The notes beneath the pieces are model-generated. The model saw only the letters and a program-made list of their open reading frames with translations, was not told the DNA's origin and ran no database searches. Source: Oscheius tipulae (taxonomy: Eukaryota > Nematoda > Chromadorea > Rhabditida > Rhabditidae). Taken from it: DNA of 64,000 nucleotides. This document shows positions 59,621-64,000 of this stretch, in pieces (the first letter of the stretch is position 1; each line of letters opens with the position of its first letter). Position numbers and translations under genes: made by a program. Location: positions 1 to 64,000 of the forward strand of contig JASJZH010000001.1 of NCBI GenBank assembly GCA_037178975.1. Reading direction: 5' to 3'.

Positions 59621-61868
59621 CTAGTAGATCTGCTGGAAGATGTCCGTAATCACTGGGTCCGAGAAGACATTCATCTGCTGCATCTGATGCATCAACGTGA
59701 GCATTTGCGAGGAGACACGCTGAAAATGGGTCTGTTACTGCTGGAACAAAGTTTTGCGAAGGATCGGAGCTTCATGTTCTACAAAGGGGTAGATCTCCTC
59801 TGCTCTACAACTTTGTAGGACATTGGGAAGCTTTAAAACGGCATCTTGTATTGGAAAACTCACCGCTACTGAGGTAATAATCATGAGAAGATGTCCAAAT
59901 CGGGAGGTGGCATCGGTGGAGCGGTATCTGGCTCTTAGCATGGCAAACAGGGCCTTTTGGACGGCTTCGCGGCCAGCTAAACAAGTATTATGATGGGATT
60001 TCTCTCATTTTCTTACTCGTTAACAGGTGCGAACTGCTCTCGCCGATTCCTGGAGCGTGCGGATCCAAAGTAAGGATGGCCTTCACTGCTGCCATCTCCG
60101 GCAGAGTCACTTCCATGCGACGAAGTGGCAGCACGACCTGTTCGATAAAATTTCGGTGCAGACTCTTGGCCTTGATCTGGAGCAGGGTCTCCTCCTTGTT
60201 CTCTCCATGTACATCAAGAAGGTGATGGTCGACCGGTATCACGTAGCCAGATGGTAGGCGAATGGTCTCGTAGTCCTCCTTTTGTGAGGCATGGAAGCCA
60301 AGGACAAGAACGATGAATGGTGCTAGACATTGGCGCACAACGGCTACCTGGAAATGAGGGTGTCAAGAATGAACGGTCTCGCTGTCTCTCTTACCTTATC
60401 ATTCAGCGGAACATCAGCCAGTGGTCTCAGCGTATTGACATAGTCCAACATAAGGACAGACAGACGAAGAGCATCGTCTCTAATAGCACGACTGTCAGCC
60501 TCCCCATTCTTGCCGCTAAAGCAGACAGAGGTTCTCGAGAAGATCGAGGATGGTTTCTCGACAGCCGCTGCCAGAGACATGTAGGCGCTAATACTGATTT
60601 CCGGCTTCAGAGCAGCACAGATATCCTCAATCTCGACCAGGGTGTCCATGATAATTCTGTCGGTGGCTGTTGGTTCGCCTTCGGAATCGCTATGATGCGC
60701 CGAGGGAGGATCCTGCAAAGAACTCTACGGATGACTCAGTTTAGGCAGGAAGCCTGACGGCTTTACCTACCGGGTGTTCTGCGGGACTACTGGATGTGTT
60801 CCTAGTATAGGTCGACTTTCTGGGATTCCTCTGTCGGCCAGTCTTGTCACGATCGGGCTGGATCGCGGCAGGATCCATGCCCACACTGAGACACTTGTTG
60901 AAGCGACAGGATCGACAGCAGTTGCGATCGCCTAAAGTTTTAGGATTATTAGGTGTTGGAGACTACACTACTTTGATCAATGACACATTGGCGGTCATGC
61001 CGGCACACGTAGTTCTTGCCACCTTGGACAGAGCGACGGAAGAAGCCCTTGCAGCCTGGAAGTTTGAGTATAGATTTCTAAAGAAAGAAGCGTACCGAAG
61101 CAGGCCATGACACCGTAGTGACGACCATTTGCTGCACATCCGCAAACCCAGCTGAAATTTAAAGAGTTGGTACTGTTACCGGTAACTATAGTCTGTTTTC
61201 TCGCCTGACGTTACCCAACAGCGAATGGGTAATATACTAAACAAATCGGGGACGCAGCTTTTCTCCATGGCGCTGTGCCTAGCATACTACAGCCAGCGCC
61301 ACTAGGCACTGTGCCATGGAGAAAAGCTGGCGTCCCAAATTTGTTTAATATATTACCCATGCGATCCAGGTTCAACCCCGGTCTCGAACTTTTTTTTTTG
61401 GCTCGGTGTACCTAATAGCTAGGAAAAAATTCACAAAATACAATCTTTTTGTGAATTCCAGCCATCCCCTGGAAAACCGAGTGCTCTTTTGGTCACCCAA
61501 TGTCACGTTCTGACTTTGATTCTTTGATTTGTGTTCCCGCCCGTATGTTCTCTGCTGACAGAATGTGGCCCCAAGAGCGAGAGACCAAAGCAGTTTGCAA
61601 CTGCTGGCTAGTTCTCGCAATGTGTGCTAGCTCAAAGGAACGCATCAAAGATTTCCGACGATGACTTGTTTACGAGTTGCGAGAGCGACCTAGAGACCAA
61701 CAAACACAGGAACAGTTGTCATAAACAGTGCGGAACTTACCACTTGTCGCCATCCATGTTCTGGGTGGAGGAGCTGCTGGCCTCGTCGGCCAGCTCCGAC
61801 TTCATCAGAAGGTCAATGGCCAGGGCTGGCCAGGCTTTGTTTGGTTGGATTTCGGAAAGTAGAGACAT
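59621..61868 (-). CDS. Nuclear hormone receptor
   Basis: A ligand-dependent or orphan transcription factor. Exon 1 (61868-61741) supplies residues before the first zinc Cys, which is made across the splice (TG|C). The DNA-binding domain reads [19 protein letters not shown]-box [11 protein letters not shown], then [10 protein letters not shown] and [18 protein letters not shown]. Its exons are 61151-61096, 61055-60972 and 60931-60771. The hinge is basic. The ligand-binding domain (exons 60712-60395, next ending near 60016, and two more) includes the helix pattern [15 protein letters not shown] and [13 protein letters not shown]. It ends ITDIFQQIY, a possible AF-2 helix. The ATG at 61868 follows a TTTTCCAG acceptor; an in-frame ATG at 61901 is the alternative. 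Closest subgroup is probably the HNF4-related nematode receptors ([13 protein letters not shown]). Confidence 0.92.
61227..61363. repeat. Palindromic element with SINE-head-like arms
   Basis: The left arm ATGGGTAATATA, then TTTCTCCATGGCGCTGTGCC, is repeated inverted on the right up to 61363, around a short centre (ATACTACAGCC). Arms match over about 55 bases. Lies in NHR intron 1. Confidence 0.85.
61360..61394 (+). repeat. Partial tRNA-derived SINE-like element, copy k
   Basis: GATCCAGGTTCAACCCCGGT resembles the B-box half and is fused to the right end of the palindrome. Antisense to the NHR gene. Confidence 0.45.
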
Positions 61869-63675
61869 CTCTGTTATCTGGAAAATTGCAGGATGAGACA
61901 TTTTAAGAGAAGCGGAGAGTGTCCGAAAGAGAAAAAAAACTATAGAGTAGTGCAAAAATATTGAATCTTCACATGACTCCACCCCCAAGCGTACATAACA
62001 GGGGCAGAAAGTCTGTGCTTGAACGTGAGCTTTGACCCAAAGGCATGGGAAGAGCAGTCTTTGACCGAGGGACACAGACAGATAGCAGGAGGGATACTAG
62101 CTGACTGGTATTAAGACCAAAGACTAGACTGAGAGAACGGGACTATTGGAAGGCCGGATCAGAGAGACCGATTGCAAAGAGCAATCATTGGGGTCAAAGA
62201 GCGTGAAGGAGGGCAGAGAAAAAGAGAGACTGAGAGACAGAGATAAAGAGATAGAGAGACAGAGAGGCTAACAGACAGAGCGATAAAGAGACAAGAAAAC
62301 ACGCGAGACAGCGAGAGACATGAATCCATGGGATCCAGTGGAGACTGGGGTGGAGCCATACTCTCTCTAGAAGGAAACACGCAAACATGCTGTCTAGAAC
62401 GCGAAGTCCGACCAGACACACAACAAGGACATAGACCTTTCAAAGTTACGAAGATCTCTGTCTTTTTATGTCACCGTCCGCTTCCACTCAAAACAAACGG
62501 AAGTCGACAGAGATCACTGGCTAAAAATATAGAATTGAGGGTGGGGGAGAGGGAGGGCAATTTGCCCTCCCCCTCTGTCTGTCTCTCTCCGCAGCGAGAG
62601 TCCTGTGATATTTTCGAAAGTGCGTCGAGTAAACAACATAATGGCGAAGGGGGGAGAGACGCTATTTCTCACAACAAGCGCAAAGATTGGGAAACATGGG
62701 GCTGTCTCATGGGAGAGCGAGTCTATAAATAGGAGGCTGGGAGCGGAAGAACAGAAGAGCCAGGGTACAGTAATGGGTCAAAGTCAGGTCAGGAGTACAA
62801 CGCAATGACTACAAAGACGGAGAGACTGTGATCTGGAAATGACAGATAGGATTGTATAGGACTAGGCTGGACGAGGGATATAGTACTCTAGATACAGAAA
62901 AACAGATGGTTCGAACATGGTATAAGTCAAGAGACTTGTACGTCTCTTATTGTCACTCCATCTCTCTGCCTCTCTATGTTTCCGTGTCTCTCTATGTCTT
63001 TCTGTCTCTACTATAAAATTCAAGGGAGTAAAAAGAGACACAAAGACGCCTTTGTCCCTCCTGAACTTGATACTATTCGAAAGACAAAACAGTCAAGAGA
63101 CATGGACAGATCAGGACAGAGCAAAAACATGACAAACGATACAGACATGGCGTGAGAGCGAAAGAGCACAAGAGAGAGACAGAGATAAGACTCATGTTGC
63201 ACAAGGACACAAAACGACTGAAAGTCAAATACACAACACGTCACTTGTTCTGTCTATAGACGACGAAAATAGTGCACTTTGACATACGTAAATGTTGCCA
63301 AGTCTCTTGCCCGCCTCGAGCGGCTACGGTAGGTCAGAAATAACACTATAAACATCCGACTGTCTGAACTTTCAAAGACTACCCGCTCCATTCTCTCTCT
63401 TTGCCAAAATTGGTCAGAGGACCAGAGTCCAGCAAAATATTTTGTGAGGAACGCGGAATCGGGACAGCGAGAGATGTTTCCTGGAAAACAGTCCTACGGT
63501 AGAAAGACAAAATATAGGAGCGAAAGATTTTTTAACAGGAGACGGGGATCTCTCGAACCCTTTGGAAGGGAGTACAGATAGTCAACAGGAGCCTACAGTA
63601 ATCTATTATTTTCGCAGCATTTACAGTACGCGTTTGGGGTTAGAGTCATAGCTCAAACAAAAGGTGGTCTTGCTT

Positions 63676-63745
63676 CAATGGCGCAGTGCCAAGTGGCGCG
63701 GTGGAATGTCCACGAGATACGGGCTCGGATCTCGGAGGTGAATTT
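63676..63745 (+). repeat. tRNA-derived SINE-like element, copy l
   Basis: ATGGCGCAGTGCCAAGTGGC is a clear A-box head that also resembles the arms of the 61227-61363 palindrome. The B box (GGCTCGGATCTC) is decayed. Confidence 0.55.
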
Positions 63746-63849
63746 TTCTTGTTGGTTAGTTGTTCTTATTCGTTGGATATGGACGGTAGTCAAGAAATCT
63801 CTGTCTGGATCTACGAGAGATCAGTCAGGCTCATTAGAGGCTGATCCTC

Positions 63850-63872
63850 GAGAGAGAGAGAGAGAGAGAGAG
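63850..63872 (+). repeat. (GA)n microsatellite
   Basis: About eleven uninterrupted GA units. Confidence 0.95.
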
Positions 63873-64000
63873 CGCAGCTGACTAACATCCCTCCAGGAAT
63901 AAGTCCAGATATCATATTACCGTAATCACACGTAAGAGACAGGAGGGGGAAGCCCTCTGCCAAACACCATGAGGTATTAATAGTGAGAGAGCACGTGCAG

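Larger units (their letters stand above)
61869..64000. other. Gene-poor, repeat-rich right end
   Basis: Purine-rich GAGACA repeats (62165-62320 and 63100-63190), CT-rich blocks (62950-63010) and a (GA)n run. No coding exon was supported on either strand. Confidence 0.55.

Overview
The window is nuclear DNA of a eukaryote, most likely a nematode. The genes are split by many short introns ending in TTTCAG. At least ten start codons lie within a few to about 30 bases of a strong TTTCAG-like acceptor, as expected for spliced-leader trans-splicing. The gene content fits: a stand-alone prolyl-tRNA synthetase with a WHEP domain, a secreted intestinal-type pepsin-like protease with GATA and TATA sites, and a nuclear receptor. 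The phylum is an inference; no rRNA or spliced-leader RNA gene is present to prove it. Intron boundaries were placed by reading frame, consensus sites and homology, and most phases close exactly.

Layout. 1-6102 (minus) is a decayed Helitron with a recognisable HUH Rep domain; its helicase runs off the left edge. 6.4-7.2 kb holds hairpin repeats. 7.4-10.9 kb (minus) has a small protein of unknown function and mitochondrial methionyl-tRNA synthetase. 11.9-17.9 kb (plus) has NDUFB4, SmB and OLA1. 19.3-21.6 kb (plus) is an SP-family zinc-finger factor. 22.1-30.8 kb (minus) is a run of a TSSK-like kinase, proteasome alpha subunit PSMA6, RNA polymerase I subunit RPA12 and prolyl-tRNA synthetase. 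33.4-49.3 kb is rich in membrane-traffic genes: CHMP2, a DHHC palmitoyltransferase, golgin-84, VTA1 and a RALBP1 homologue. One RALBP1 intron contains a complete leucine-rich-repeat membrane receptor on the opposite strand. 49.7-51.1 kb (minus) has two small unknown proteins. 51.8-58.6 kb (plus) has the aspartic protease, a TLS1/C9orf78 spliceosome factor, a myosin essential-light-chain-like EF-hand protein and an orphan 160-residue protein. 59.6-61.9 kb (minus) is a nuclear receptor. The right end is repeat-rich and gene-poor.

Functional links. CHMP2 carries the C-terminal MIM helix bound by MIT domains, and VTA1 supplies such domains and activates Vps4, so two ESCRT-III disassembly partners sit about 6 kb apart. 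Golgin-84, VTA1 and RALBP1 lie on one strand with gaps of 635 and 153 bases and could be co-transcribed.

Repeats are the most novel part. There are about a dozen tRNA-derived SINE-like copies, nine of ten intronic ones antisense to their host gene. A TA-flanked inverted-repeat element sits inside the terminal repeat of another one. A perfect-arm palindrome has SINE-head-like arms. A three-copy dispersed repeat has a stem with compensating changes. Imperfect GAGACA/TCTCTG microsatellites fill many introns and intergenic stretches.
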